NCBI GenBank assembly: GCA_903828675.1
Contig: CAIKND010000121.1
Location: 62,001 to 126,000, forward strand
DNA: 64,000 nt
Direction: 5' to 3'
Origin: an uncultured Acidobacteriaceae bacterium
Lineage (GTDB): Bacteria; Acidobacteriota; Terriglobia; Terriglobales; Acidobacteriaceae
The notes beneath the pieces were generated by a model. It had not been told where the DNA came from, searched no databases, and was given only the letters and a program-made list of their open reading frames with translations. The position numbers and the translations under genes were made by a program. Positions 37,101-46,037 of this stretch are shown here, in pieces (the first letter of the stretch is position 1; each line of letters opens with the position of its first letter).

Positions 37101-37471
37101 TTCAAGATGGTGCCGACGGAGGTCTCGTTCTTGGGCAATTTTGGCCCCAGAGTCGTCAGGTAATAAAGAGTCGTCAGGGTGTGCGACTTTCCGCCTCCGA
37201 AAGTCTGCGCGACATTGATTACGGACTCACCGCCAGGCAACTTCGCAAGCCGCCGAAGAACCACCTTGCAAAACTGGCGCAGATTCTGCGTAGCGTACGT
37301 AGTACCAAAGAACTGCACAGGATCGCAGTAGAATGGCTTCTCGCCGAGCCAGCCATTGATCACCTTATATAGATCCACGGCAAAGTCGCTGGCCGTCAGT
37401 TTCCGGTCCCTGACTTCTGGGCGCAATTCACAAGTATCTTTCCAAGGCTGAATGACCGATTGCTTGCTCAT
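34139..37471 (-). CDS. DUF499-domain ATPase of an anti-phage cluster
   Basis: 1110 aa. Matches DUF499: N-terminal PWKDTCELRPEVRDRKL, F-x-GTTYATQNLRQF, Walker A TFGGGKSHTLT (90-100), Walker B ALILIDEFLMWA (about 205). DUF499 proteins with DUF1156 methyltransferases and large helicases recur in predicted modification-based defence loci, probably as DNA-associated ATPases. The C-terminal ~500 residues contain repeated wing-like segments (SAAVLPSALLGLWPKSDDGV; LYTWFDGTRCYEEE). 25 bp separate it from the methyltransferase gene upstream, so they are co-transcribed. Precise role is not known. Confidence 0.8.
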   Translation of the reverse strand: MSKQSVIQPWKDTCELRPEVRDRKLTASDFAVDLYKVINGWLGEKPFYCDPVQFFGTTYATQNLRQFCKVVLRRLAKLPGGESVINVAQTFGGGKSHTLTTLYYLTTLGPKLPKNETSVGTILNEAQLKEPPLARVAAVSFDKVDWVKGCEATSPTGEKRSFRMPWNLIAWQLLGQSGLDILSRDESKPDFDTPPADTLWAQILSEVESSGSGALILIDEFLMWAHDAASPDSTGLRQDRGPVWYDRFKNFFQRLSQATESSSRSCLVVSLLATDPQKNDEVGKAVLNACNNGLNRQASLQSPVEKDDLAELLRRRLFAKFPENPAEREKHIVAFWPRMKAVDGVRAKQPDSIERLKTAYPFHPDLLDRFFGKWTDLDQFQRTRGVLQTFAMALRDAEDWDKSPLIGPQVFLAAPGKDGLSEALLKLAEAAKDSQRDKNPQWPTNLKTELPRSLDAQKADAATLSGREIEAACVAAFVFSQPIGEQAELGDLRWLLAASCEMPAVLNNGLIAWAKTSWYLEECEATEAGTGVPKFWRLGPKPNLNQLHDSYKKRVIKHAKSKFDEIAKTKCAPLFEGVVEAGIKSHKLPDSPADVEDDGHFRLVVLGADYAGVVGDKPLDKAQDFIRTHSSATDIRTYQNIVLVVTPSVTGLHQAEQQIAEWLAWEEIENSGQFKELDDFQQKAVRDKKRETFKDAQTAVKNTYELVLFVEKDGSIQTKKITLGAQSLIATLLQETALRIFREKIDAGAIMPNGLYPVWPASDPMVRVSDLYQQFGRDPRLPKLLSEKTVLNTIEDAVRRGVLAVRCVRSDQSEAWFWRSGIDVADWWKNAEAWLPGQATLNALSSAAVLPSALLGLWPKSDDGVKLSLLYTWFDGTRCYEEETQPGYPPEARPIPTVEFAIVRNAVSKAIQDGALWLVFGNDSVLSEAPTAIQLDADALLYRPPVTLTAKDFLPVALPSAWTQEAEPKTTVSAIYTDLKATRGRPWPLKAFLDSLNAALAQGYVHRAADSGPIISLQHDGSVELIIRSETPKPQEPPITQTAAGRRTSTLAVLSVSEIQDLAEQIHTLSKPLAGMDPQIEVRITVKTKADGDLSAANSILDKIKVGWKL

Positions 37472-37496
37472 TTCGACAATTCCTCTCTACCCTTCA

Positions 37497-40400
37497 TCAA
37501 TTGGTCTGAACTAAACCGCCATTTTCCACGGAGTCAAACAAAGGAACTTCTTTCATTTCGTTCGCGACGACTATTGTCTTTCTGTTCATCTTGAGTTGGG
37601 AAGCAAGGGCCTCTACCAGCCTTCGCTCCGAATCCTGCTTGTCACGAACCGCCAGTTCGCGCACGGCCTGTAGCAGCGGCTGGAAGGCCCGCTCATTTGC
37701 CAATCCCCACTCATCAGACCGTTGTTGCACCTCGACCGCGCGATTCTGCTGAAACAGATACATAAGGCGGTGGAGCTTATCGATCAAGGGAGAAGGATTG
37801 CCGCCCTTGCTCTCACCTAGACCATCCGCTGACGCTCGGTCCTGCCATCCTCGAAGGCGATACTCATTCCCCTTGCTCTCGGGAGTTTCGTCCCCGGCAT
37901 CCTCGTCGTCATCCTCATCCTTGCGCGGCCGGCCACGCTTCTGCTTGCCGCCTTGTTCCAGGATGTTCCAAACCACTTTGAGTTCGGTCTCGTTCTTGCC
38001 GCAGGCATTCGCATAGAGAATGCAGGCCCCAGCTGGCGCAGGCTCCAATCCAAAGTACGTCCGGTGGAGAAGGTAATACTGCGTGACAGGGTCGATTTCA
38101 AGACTCTCTCCCCGGCCCTGCGTCTCCTTTTGCGCCTCTTTGAATCCCGGTAGCTCACCCAGGCTGAATTGAAGAACAAGCTTCCTCACCTGCCCGAGAA
38201 ACTCCTCGACAGTCATCATGCCGCCGGCAGTCTTCTTCACGTAGGGATGCGCGCTATAGGCTTCGAGCGCCGGTCCAAGAGCGGCCCATATAAAGTCAGG
38301 GCCCTTGATGCCGAGATCGAAGTAGTACTGAAGAATGTTCCGGCTGCCGAGCACCTCGCGCGGGGCAAACAAGATTTTCTTCATGTGCTCGATAACGTTC
38401 TCTTCCCATCCAGCCGGAGCGTGGGCCGGCCGCTTGCGGCACACGATCCATACGGAAGACGAAAGGGCCGCCGAACTCATTCCGCGCGTCCTGTTAGGCA
38501 TTTCTGTCTGAATCGGCCAACTTGCCGTGACAACCGCTCCACCGCGAATCACAGCCGATATGAGGGTCTCCCACGCGGCAACCTCTTTATTGGCGAAAAC
38601 AATTACCATGCGGCCTGATCCGGTCAACGACTCGCATTTCGTGCGGAAGGCTTCTGCCATGCCGTCCTCGTAGTTCTTCTTCGACTTCGCCTTGTCCCCG
38701 CCGAATCGAGACTCGTCGTCGATCAACTCACCGTCGTTCTCTTCGTGATTCCATTTTGGCGATAGCTCTGCACGAAATGCTTGATCTATCTCGGGAGAAA
38801 GACCATGCAGGGTTCGCCTGAGCCACACATAAAAAAAGTCCATCAGGTCAGAATAGGGAATCGCGTTGTAGTACGGGGGGTCCGTCAGAACCAGGTCAGT
38901 GTTCACCGTGGATTTTTTCAGCGCCGACTCCATGCGCACAGATGGGCGGTCTGAATGTGAACACGTCTCCAATGCATGGTCGATGAACAACGATACCCAC
39001 TCCAAGGCGCCAAGAAAGTTGCCCGTCGAATCAGATAACGGGTTCACCTCGCAGAAGTCCCATACCATGGGCAGAGCAAAGCGGCCAAATGTGTTCCGCA
39101 CAATCTCTCTGCCGTTGTGCCAGGAGCAGACGGCACTCGAATAATCGGCGAGTCTGTCGATGCAGATCGCCAGGTATGCGCCAACCGCCTCACCGAGCTG
39201 CTCGTTGTCTTTCGCAATCATAGAAGTTGCGCTTCGGGTATGCCGAATGAAGGAAGAAAGTGCGAGTAGTTGGCGATTTGTAAATAGCTCACGCCACTTC
39301 TTGAAACCGTAGAGAGGGATCCGGAAACCTAGGGTGCCGACCGGTGGGAGAGGCTCCTCAGGAATTCCGAACGGAATATCGGAAAACGCAGCTTCCAAGT
39401 CTTCAATGTCAACCTGGGCAGCCTTCAAATCCTGTTCGTTTGGTAGGCGATAACGCTTGAATGTTCTCTTGCTATCGGTCCTGGTCGCCTCCGTGACAAC
39501 GCAGGTCATCTGTGCGCCGAACAACCCTTGCTGACCCTGTCGCTGTAAGTCCTCCATGGTCAGTGCGTTTATGCCGGGACGTCCGCTTACCGGACTCCAA
39601 ACGCCGGCACTGTTCATCGTTCCTCCCTGGAGGAAGGCGTCAAGACGACTGGAGTCAATCTCCCATTCCTTCAGGACGGGAAACTTTTCGATGATTTGTT
39701 CAGGATGGCTGAAGTCCGGTTCCAGGAGGAGATGAAATTGAACCTCGGACCGATCCGCACTTGGAATCGGGAGAAGAGCCGCTCGGTTTCCTGCTTCATT
39801 GCGAAGCCAGAACGTCTTCAAGAGTGGAATGCGGCCCACACCACTTTTGTCTCTCGCAGTTCGAGCCCAAAGAAATGCGACCGCCGGCTCTCCATTCGCG
39901 ACTGGATAATGCGCTGCTAAATCCGCTCGTACACGTTCGAGGACCCAGCGTCCCCAAGCCCTCACATGCCAGGCAAGACTCGCGTCTGGCAGAGAGATCA
40001 ATGCAAGTTGCGCCGGATCCGAGAAATGCCGCTTCTTCTTCCCTTTACGCTTTTTGATTTTGTCGGCCCGAAAATCGTCCAGGAAGTCCGGCCACTCCCT
40101 GACAAACGATGGGAACGGCAGCTTCTTGTCGGAGAACTGCTGCGGATAGTCGAGCGTGCACTTGAGGAGCAGCCAGGAAACCGGGTTCAGATCCGATGCT
40201 TGAACATCGCAGCCCAGACGCATAGCCTCAAACGGAATGGCTCCGCCGCCGGCGAAAGGATCGATTACGGTCGGCGCCCGCTCCCCGTAAAAGAGCCTGA
40301 TTGCCCGACGGAGTTCATCCAGCGCTGGATCGCACTCTTGCCCCCAAGCCAATAAACCGCCTTCGACGAGTTCCTTATCTTCGACAACCTTTTCGCCGCT

Positions 40401-40712
40401 TTTGTTGGTCTTCTCCACCGGCTTCGTGACAACTTCTCCGCCAATCATCGCCAGCAGCTCCTTCCGCTTGACTGGATCGCCTGGGTCAGGCAGGAGCGTA
40501 GCCAAAAGGGCCGCCCGGCTTGCCGCCAGCGGTCGCCGGGCAGGCCAAGTGTGCAGGGTAGAAATGTGGCGATGCCGCACATTCTTCTCATGAACGCTCG
40601 CTACAGATGCCTGCTTCAACGGAAACGCTACTTCGATCAGCCGCGGCTTGTCATCCATCGTTTCATTCCCCTGTTCCGATTTTGTCAATCTCTCTTTTTG
40701 ATCGCGCGTCAT
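37497..40712 (-). CDS. DUF1156-type DNA methyltransferase of the same cluster
   Basis: 1071 aa. N-terminal DUF1156: LIEVAFPLKQASVASVHEK and ISTLHTWPARRPLAASRAALL. SAM-binding motif I DPFAGGGAIPFEA near residue 150 and catalytic motif IV TDPPYYNAIPYSD near 615 show an N6-adenine/N4-cytosine methyltransferase with a large insert between. The start at 40712 overlaps the stop of the preceding gene (ATGA); a later ATG at 40658 with a weak GGGGAA site is the alternative. An Arg/Lys/Asp-rich low-complexity patch (GRPRKDEDDDEDAG) lies near the C-terminus. Expected to mark self DNA for the cluster; the sequence motif methylated cannot be read from the gene. Confidence 0.85.
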   Translation of the reverse strand: MTRDQKERLTKSEQGNETMDDKPRLIEVAFPLKQASVASVHEKNVRHRHISTLHTWPARRPLAASRAALLATLLPDPGDPVKRKELLAMIGGEVVTKPVEKTNKSGEKVVEDKELVEGGLLAWGQECDPALDELRRAIRLFYGERAPTVIDPFAGGGAIPFEAMRLGCDVQASDLNPVSWLLLKCTLDYPQQFSDKKLPFPSFVREWPDFLDDFRADKIKKRKGKKKRHFSDPAQLALISLPDASLAWHVRAWGRWVLERVRADLAAHYPVANGEPAVAFLWARTARDKSGVGRIPLLKTFWLRNEAGNRAALLPIPSADRSEVQFHLLLEPDFSHPEQIIEKFPVLKEWEIDSSRLDAFLQGGTMNSAGVWSPVSGRPGINALTMEDLQRQGQQGLFGAQMTCVVTEATRTDSKRTFKRYRLPNEQDLKAAQVDIEDLEAAFSDIPFGIPEEPLPPVGTLGFRIPLYGFKKWRELFTNRQLLALSSFIRHTRSATSMIAKDNEQLGEAVGAYLAICIDRLADYSSAVCSWHNGREIVRNTFGRFALPMVWDFCEVNPLSDSTGNFLGALEWVSLFIDHALETCSHSDRPSVRMESALKKSTVNTDLVLTDPPYYNAIPYSDLMDFFYVWLRRTLHGLSPEIDQAFRAELSPKWNHEENDGELIDDESRFGGDKAKSKKNYEDGMAEAFRTKCESLTGSGRMVIVFANKEVAAWETLISAVIRGGAVVTASWPIQTEMPNRTRGMSSAALSSSVWIVCRKRPAHAPAGWEENVIEHMKKILFAPREVLGSRNILQYYFDLGIKGPDFIWAALGPALEAYSAHPYVKKTAGGMMTVEEFLGQVRKLVLQFSLGELPGFKEAQKETQGRGESLEIDPVTQYYLLHRTYFGLEPAPAGACILYANACGKNETELKVVWNILEQGGKQKRGRPRKDEDDDEDAGDETPESKGNEYRLRGWQDRASADGLGESKGGNPSPLIDKLHRLMYLFQQNRAVEVQQRSDEWGLANERAFQPLLQAVRELAVRDKQDSERRLVEALASQLKMNRKTIVVANEMKEVPLFDSVENGGLVQTN

Positions 40713-42334
40713 GTTCTCTGTCCCGGATAGGGGAGGTGATCCCCACAATAAGCGATGATGATTTTGCCCAGTTCTCGGTCAGCTTCGAAATATATCTGGA
40801 GACAGTTTTTCCGATCTCCGCCTCCCAAATCCAGATGTTGGTAGATCCTCTTCTTTGAGCCATTCATCGGGAATTCCCGGTATCGGCCGAATTTTCGATA
40901 GTCGTTTTTGACTGTATCGCTCTCGGTCTGCGAGTACTGGGTAAATCCCCGCTTGCTGAGCTGTTCCCCCCAACCGCCCATCGATGTTCCGTTGCTGACG
41001 GAGTCGAAATATAGCTGCCCGACATCTCTTATCGCCATCAGTGCCTGATAAACCTCTTCGGGTCTGGCAAACTCAGAAAGGCCGGCCGAGTCCGCTGCCG
41101 TGTCCAGAAACAGGAGATCGTCACCAAATTCATGCTCCGCCTTATCCAGGGCGGCCTTTGGTGACTCGAGGTCAACTTCCTCCGCTGCGCCTGGCAGCAC
41201 CGGTTCGTCTTCTTCACTTAACGCCTGGTGCTGCTGGAATAGGTCCCAGTTCGATTTGGTTATGTTCAAGTCGCGTGTGAGGTCAGCGTTCTCCTGCTGG
41301 AGTTGCTTCACGCGCTCAATGAGGGAGGCGTTTTCGTCGATCGCGAGGTCGTATAGCGGCTGGAGATCCTCCACAGTCTTCGCGTCATTCGCACCCTGCT
41401 GAATTTGGCTGCGAATCCGCTCGGATTCGGCCAGCCGCTCTGCATTCAACCGAGCGTGAATCTCGCTGATCACTTCTCCTTCTGCGAAGCGGAACGTCGA
41501 CACCTTTGACAAGAAGCTGAACAATCTCCTATCGAGCGGTTTCCCATATATCTCGAATTTCTCGATCGCAATTGGGAAGTAGAGTTCGTGCTGCATTGGA
41601 TCAGACGCTTGGGTCAGGCCTGGCCAGTAGATGCGGACGCAACCGTTAAAGCAGGAAAGGTGCTTACCCAAACTGTCAGTAAGCCGAAAAGCAGCCCACT
41701 TGTCGAGCACTACAACCCGCGCGAGCCCCAGTAGCGATTGGTGCAGTTTGTCCGGATCAACAGTCGTTTTGTTGGTGAACTGGTCGTGAGATACGACAAC
41801 AACGGGAAGAGTCCGCTTCGCATTCAGAAGTACATCGCCCACGAATGTCGGCACCTCGGCTGCGTCAACAACCTCCTTCTGTGGGAGGATTGGAAACGAG
41901 CCAGATCGGCATGAGAAGTCCGAAAGGATTTCTGTGACGATTCTTGGCCGGCCAACCGGCATCCAGGCCGGCCGCAACACAAAGGCCAAAGACGTTGCGC
42001 CCAGCTGTAAAGCGAATTGAACTCGATCGTCAAGCCGCCCGATCGTGATTTCGGTGGCCCATTGCATGGACGTGTCCCGGTCATCCGGGTGAATCCAGCG
42101 AACTCGAATCAAAGTTGCGTCGCCGATCGTCTGGCAAGAATGATGAACAGAATGATTCGGAAGCGGCTCTGTGGTGTTGTCAGGTGCCGGGAACACAAAC
42201 GCTGTGTTCCATGACCTGCCATACTTTTCCTCGACCCACTTTGCAACACGGTCCAGTAGTTCAGCAGGCAGATCACTGGCTTTTTGGCCATCGGCAGGCG
42301 CGACTTCGAATTGGATGGAATAAAGATTCGGCAT
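40709..42334 (-). CDS. Unrecognised protein with central coiled coil in the defence operon
   Basis: 541 aa. Three parts: a beta-rich N-terminal domain (1-260; e.g. RTLPVVVVSHDQF, LARVVVLDKWAAFRLTDSLG, CVRIYWPGL), a predicted coiled coil (about 300-370; ENASLIERVKQLQQENADLTRDLN), and a compact C-terminal domain (about 440-541) with GKRIYQHLDLGGGDRKN-like and LQIYFEADRELGKIIIAYCGDHL strands. No family name recognised; not the DUF3780 protein that often joins such clusters. ATGA overlap with the methyltransferase gene ties it to the same operon. It could be a sensor or specificity subunit. Confidence 0.65.
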   Translation of the reverse strand: MPNLYSIQFEVAPADGQKASDLPAELLDRVAKWVEEKYGRSWNTAFVFPAPDNTTEPLPNHSVHHSCQTIGDATLIRVRWIHPDDRDTSMQWATEITIGRLDDRVQFALQLGATSLAFVLRPAWMPVGRPRIVTEILSDFSCRSGSFPILPQKEVVDAAEVPTFVGDVLLNAKRTLPVVVVSHDQFTNKTTVDPDKLHQSLLGLARVVVLDKWAAFRLTDSLGKHLSCFNGCVRIYWPGLTQASDPMQHELYFPIAIEKFEIYGKPLDRRLFSFLSKVSTFRFAEGEVISEIHARLNAERLAESERIRSQIQQGANDAKTVEDLQPLYDLAIDENASLIERVKQLQQENADLTRDLNITKSNWDLFQQHQALSEEDEPVLPGAAEEVDLESPKAALDKAEHEFGDDLLFLDTAADSAGLSEFARPEEVYQALMAIRDVGQLYFDSVSNGTSMGGWGEQLSKRGFTQYSQTESDTVKNDYRKFGRYREFPMNGSKKRIYQHLDLGGGDRKNCLQIYFEADRELGKIIIAYCGDHLPYPGQRT

Positions 42335-42396
42335 AAACCTGAATCCCTTCTCTTAGTTCGCGTTCTGAATCAAACTTACGAAGTGTGACAAGTTGC

Positions 42397-45300
42397 TCAA
42401 TCTGGTTCAGCCTCTCGAATTACTTCACCGATGTTGATGTTGAATGACTGACGTGTCTTGAACGCCAAGCGAATGGGATCCTGCACACGGAATAGCTTGG
42501 GGTCAGTCGCGCAGTCCACAACCACATAAAGCCAGTATTTGTCTCTCACATTTGCAGCAGTGGGCCACTCGTTGTCAGTCAACTGAATCGCGCCACGACC
42601 TGCTCGGCCCTTAACCTCGATCACAATCTTTTCGCCGTTTGGTCTGTGGCTTTCCAAGTCGTAACCGCGAGCGAGATGGGGTGCCGACACGTCGAAAACC
42701 TTTGCGTGGTAATGGTCGATCTCGAAGTTTCTTGCGATCCGCATGGCGATCGCTTCAATGTCCTTGTCATAAGCTTCCCGCGCTTCAGGAGTCGGGTCAG
42801 GCACTACGATAGCCAGTGCGATTCTTTCCAACTTCACGATGTCAATGAGGTCGGGGCGTCTTTGCGCGTACAACAGAGCCTCTGACTTTTCGGTTTCTAA
42901 CCTTGCCTGATCTTGCTTGACATCTTCCAGCTCCGGTCCAACGGCCTCTTCACCCTGGCGAATGCGTCGTGCCAACTCACTACGCTTTTCCGCCAGTGCG
43001 CCACCCTGAAAGTCGAATCCACGCAGTAGATCATCGAGCAGCCCTTCTGCTTTGGAGCGGAAAAGTGAACGAATTTGTTGGAGAAAGGTTGTCTCCGCAA
43101 ACATACGGGCATAGGCGTCCGCGCGAGCGGCATTGTCCTCCGGATTGACCAACAGACTTCCCGCTTTCCAGAGCAGAGACCTTGGTGCAGGTTGAAGGGC
43201 GAGAAGGTGATTTGGTGCGCCTTCTGAGAACTCTCCAGACTCATCCCAACGAATGCCTAGCATACGGCGATCAAACCCGCTTGTTCTTGCTTCCTGCCCA
43301 GTCCCGAAATTCGGTTCGCCGAGTTCGCAAAGATAAACCGCAAAGCAGTACGGTCGATCTGCGCCTGGGTCACAGAAAACTACACCACGCTCAACGTCCC
43401 CACGGAATTTTCGGCCGGCTTCTTCACAAAGAGCGTCAAAGATGATGTCACCTGGGCGAAGAAAGCAAATCCGGGCACTATCGACGCCGGAGATGACGGC
43501 GTCTCGACGAACGGTAAGGTACTCCGGTAAGCCATTGGGGTAACGTGGACTGAGATTGCGCAGCCAGGCTCCCTGCTCGCCCAAAGGGGCGAAGCGAGCA
43601 GAGTCGGTTACGTCGCCTTCGATTTGGATTCCGAGCTTGGGCGCCGCCTTCTCAACGAAATTCTGGATGTATGCAGGCAGCAGCCGGTTAAACCGTTCAA
43701 CTTCGATCTCGCCATTCAACTGGCCGAGACGCTTCGCAACGTCACCGTATGTCGAGGCAGTCTGACGCTGCTCTTCCATCGTTGCACGAAGGCGTTGGGT
43801 GGCAAACAGGGTGTCTAGCTTCTTTTGGGCAGAGTATGGCGCGGTTTCAAAGAGCGCCTCTCTCATCAGATCACGGAGGGACACCTCCTCCAGTTGCTGC
43901 CCAATCACATCAAATACCTTGTCGCTGCAAAGGTCCTTCCGTGCTTCGTCGAGCTTATGAAGCAGCGTTGCCAAGACATCTCCTTCACGGGTTCCTTCGG
44001 CAACCATGTTGAAGATGCGAACTTCGGAGTGCTTTTGACCGAAGCGATGGAGCCGACCCATCCGCTGTTCGAGGCGAGCCGGGTTCCACGGAATGTCGAA
44101 ATTCACCATGATCCAGGCGAACTGAAGATTAATGCCCTCACCGGCAGCGTCCGTGGCCAGCATGAAGCGTGCAGTCGGAGCATCGGGGTTCTTGATGCCT
44201 TGTGCCCGTCGAATCTCTGCAGGCATAAAGAAAATGCGCTGCCTTTCACGTTCTTCAACGTCCATCCCCCCGTGAATGTATGCCAACTGACCGGTGTATC
44301 CCAGGGCCTCGAATCGTTGGCGAAGGTATTCGAGCGTGTCCCGATGTTCTGTAAAGATCAGCAGTTGTTCGTTGCGGAAATCGGAAGACTCGATCAGTTC
44401 TCGAAGCTTTAGGAACTTGGTCTCTTGCTGAAGCTCACGGACCTGATCGCCGAGTGACATCACCAGGTCGATGTACTCCAACTCTTTCTGAAGCTGCGCA
44501 GCATTCGTTGGGCGCGCCAAGGCGAGAGCCTGATTTTCAACGCTCTCTTCCGCTTCGTATCCGTCGCCACCCTGGTCATACTCATCTGCCGTGCTTGTGT
44601 CGAAGTAGGCAGTAATCCTTTCGAGAGATGGCTGGGCAGGACCTTGACTGGAAACGCTATCGAGGACGCGCTGGCGCCTACGCTTGAGGGATTCGAGCAT
44701 TGCGTAGGTGGAGCTCGCCAAACGCCGTTGCAGAACAGCCACAACCATGGCTGCCGCATTCTTGTTGCTTGTTCGATTATTCTCGTAGCTCCACTTCAAA
44801 TAGTCTGTGGCTGAATCGTAGAACCGGTGCTCAGCAGAGGAAAGTCGAAAGGCGATTGTCTGGCAGAGGCGTGGCCTGTAGATGGGGAGCCCTTGATAGT
44901 CCACCATCTCCTCTTTGAGTCGCCGGATGAAATACTTGGTGCGCTTCTCAGGAACCAGAGCATCAAACGCATCCTGAGTCGAAAAGACGTTTGAATCGAG
45001 CAAACGCCAGAGGGCGAAGTACGGAAATCTCTTCCCCATATGAGGAGTCGCGGTGAGCAGCAACAGGTGGGTGGACCGTTGGCTCAGCGCCTCCGCCAAC
45101 CTGTACCGCCGGGTCTTGCTGTCCGGGCGAGCCGGATCACCCCAGGACAGCTTGTGAGCCTCGTCGAACACGACCAGATCAAATGTCGGGGCTGATGTTG
45201 CGATCAGGCGCTCCTTCACAGCGTCCATGGCGGCCGTGTCAACGCTAATAATGAAGAGCCCTGCGCCTGGCTCCGTGAGAGGGTCACCTTTTGAAAAATC

Positions 45301-45873
45301 CGTGCCCTGAAGAATTCTGAAATCAAGATCGAAAAAGAAGCGAAGCTCACGACGCCAGTTCCAGGTCAATCCCGCAGGTGCGCAAATTAGGGCACGCTTT
45401 AGCCTTCCGCGATTGATCATTTCGCGGAGGTAAAGCCCGGTCATGATGGTCTTTCCGGCTCCGGCATCGTCGGCTAACAAAAAGCGGAGCGGATTCTGTG
45501 ACAGCATCTGCTCATAGACCGCTATCCGCTGATGCGGCAGTGGAACAACGCGAGAGAGTTCGAGTCCAAATGCATTGTTGAAAATGTGACCATTCTGGAT
45601 TCTATTGGCGTCCACCACAAGTTTCACCGCGCCTGCGTCGCCCTCAAAATCGAGGCGGATTGGCATAAACGGCAAGGATGGTGTTCCCGAGGCAATCGGA
45701 GAATCCGACTGAAGTATCAGGGCTTTCATCCTCTGGATGCGGTCACTCTGGGGCTTGGCTTTGTCGTTTTCCCAGCGGTTTACTGTGGCAAACGAAACGC
45801 CCAAAGCAGATGCAAATGCCTGTTGAGACATCTTCAGCTGGCGTCGGATCTGTTTAATCTGATCAGGTTCCAT
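42397..45873 (-). CDS. XRE-HTH/SNF2 helicase/DUF3883 fusion, first gene of defence operon
   Basis: 1158 aa. Residues 4-52 are an XRE-type helix-turn-helix (LKMSQQAFASALGVSFATVNRWEN). Then SNF2-type helicase: Walker A LADDAGAGKTIM (133-144), FDEAHKL (236-242), TATPHMGKRFPY, and helicase-C TDAAGEGINLQFA...RLEQRMGRLHRFGQ. The C-terminal ~110 residues form a DUF3883 domain with GYDLES...IVIEVKG, the D/ExK core of a PD-(D/E)XK-like nuclease fold. Similar helicases occur in DISARM-like and other modification-dependent systems. The HTH fusion with a dyad site 14-34 bp upstream suggests the enzyme represses its own operon; that is inference. Confidence 0.85.
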   Translation of the reverse strand: MEPDQIKQIRRQLKMSQQAFASALGVSFATVNRWENDKAKPQSDRIQRMKALILQSDSPIASGTPSLPFMPIRLDFEGDAGAVKLVVDANRIQNGHIFNNAFGLELSRVVPLPHQRIAVYEQMLSQNPLRFLLADDAGAGKTIMTGLYLREMINRGRLKRALICAPAGLTWNWRRELRFFFDLDFRILQGTDFSKGDPLTEPGAGLFIISVDTAAMDAVKERLIATSAPTFDLVVFDEAHKLSWGDPARPDSKTRRYRLAEALSQRSTHLLLLTATPHMGKRFPYFALWRLLDSNVFSTQDAFDALVPEKRTKYFIRRLKEEMVDYQGLPIYRPRLCQTIAFRLSSAEHRFYDSATDYLKWSYENNRTSNKNAAAMVVAVLQRRLASSTYAMLESLKRRRQRVLDSVSSQGPAQPSLERITAYFDTSTADEYDQGGDGYEAEESVENQALALARPTNAAQLQKELEYIDLVMSLGDQVRELQQETKFLKLRELIESSDFRNEQLLIFTEHRDTLEYLRQRFEALGYTGQLAYIHGGMDVEERERQRIFFMPAEIRRAQGIKNPDAPTARFMLATDAAGEGINLQFAWIMVNFDIPWNPARLEQRMGRLHRFGQKHSEVRIFNMVAEGTREGDVLATLLHKLDEARKDLCSDKVFDVIGQQLEEVSLRDLMREALFETAPYSAQKKLDTLFATQRLRATMEEQRQTASTYGDVAKRLGQLNGEIEVERFNRLLPAYIQNFVEKAAPKLGIQIEGDVTDSARFAPLGEQGAWLRNLSPRYPNGLPEYLTVRRDAVISGVDSARICFLRPGDIIFDALCEEAGRKFRGDVERGVVFCDPGADRPYCFAVYLCELGEPNFGTGQEARTSGFDRRMLGIRWDESGEFSEGAPNHLLALQPAPRSLLWKAGSLLVNPEDNAARADAYARMFAETTFLQQIRSLFRSKAEGLLDDLLRGFDFQGGALAEKRSELARRIRQGEEAVGPELEDVKQDQARLETEKSEALLYAQRRPDLIDIVKLERIALAIVVPDPTPEAREAYDKDIEAIAMRIARNFEIDHYHAKVFDVSAPHLARGYDLESHRPNGEKIVIEVKGRAGRGAIQLTDNEWPTAANVRDKYWLYVVVDCATDPKLFRVQDPIRLAFKTRQSFNINIGEVIREAEPD

Positions 45874-45886
45874 AAAAGAAATTCTG

Positions 45887-45910
45887 CTATATATAGTACG
45901 CTATATATTG
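45887..45910 (-). promoter_or_regulatory. AT-rich dyad/direct-repeat operator upstream of HTH-helicase gene
   Basis: Contains the palindrome CTATATATAG (45887-45896) and the related CTATATATTG (45901-45910), 14 bp apart, and a perfect dyad TATATAG-TACG-CTATATA (45890-45907). It ends 37 bp before, and begins 14 bp before, the start codon, overlapping a TATATA -10-like box. Fits an XRE autorepressor site. Confidence 0.55.
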
Positions 45911-45964
45911 ACATTAAGCGCAAAGTTTTCTCTTCTGCTGTATCTGAAGTCGCAGGGTGAAATG

Positions 45965-45981
45965 CATACAGTTACTGTATG
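45965..45981. promoter_or_regulatory. CATACAG-TTA-CTGTATG palindrome in divergent region
   Basis: Perfect 7-bp arms with 3-base spacer in the gap between the leftward defence operon and the rightward HNH remnant. The ACAG/CTGT content recalls LexA-type operators but the half-site order is not the E. coli one. Repressor unknown. Confidence 0.4.
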
Positions 45982-46037
45982 TATTTGATAAACAATGCCT
46001 TATAGACCAACCATAAGGAATCCCACGGCACCCTTCC

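Noticed and set aside
36132..37163. 343-codon open frame on the plus strand
   Set aside because: Antisense to the DUF499 gene with no ribosome-binding site or recognisable domain.
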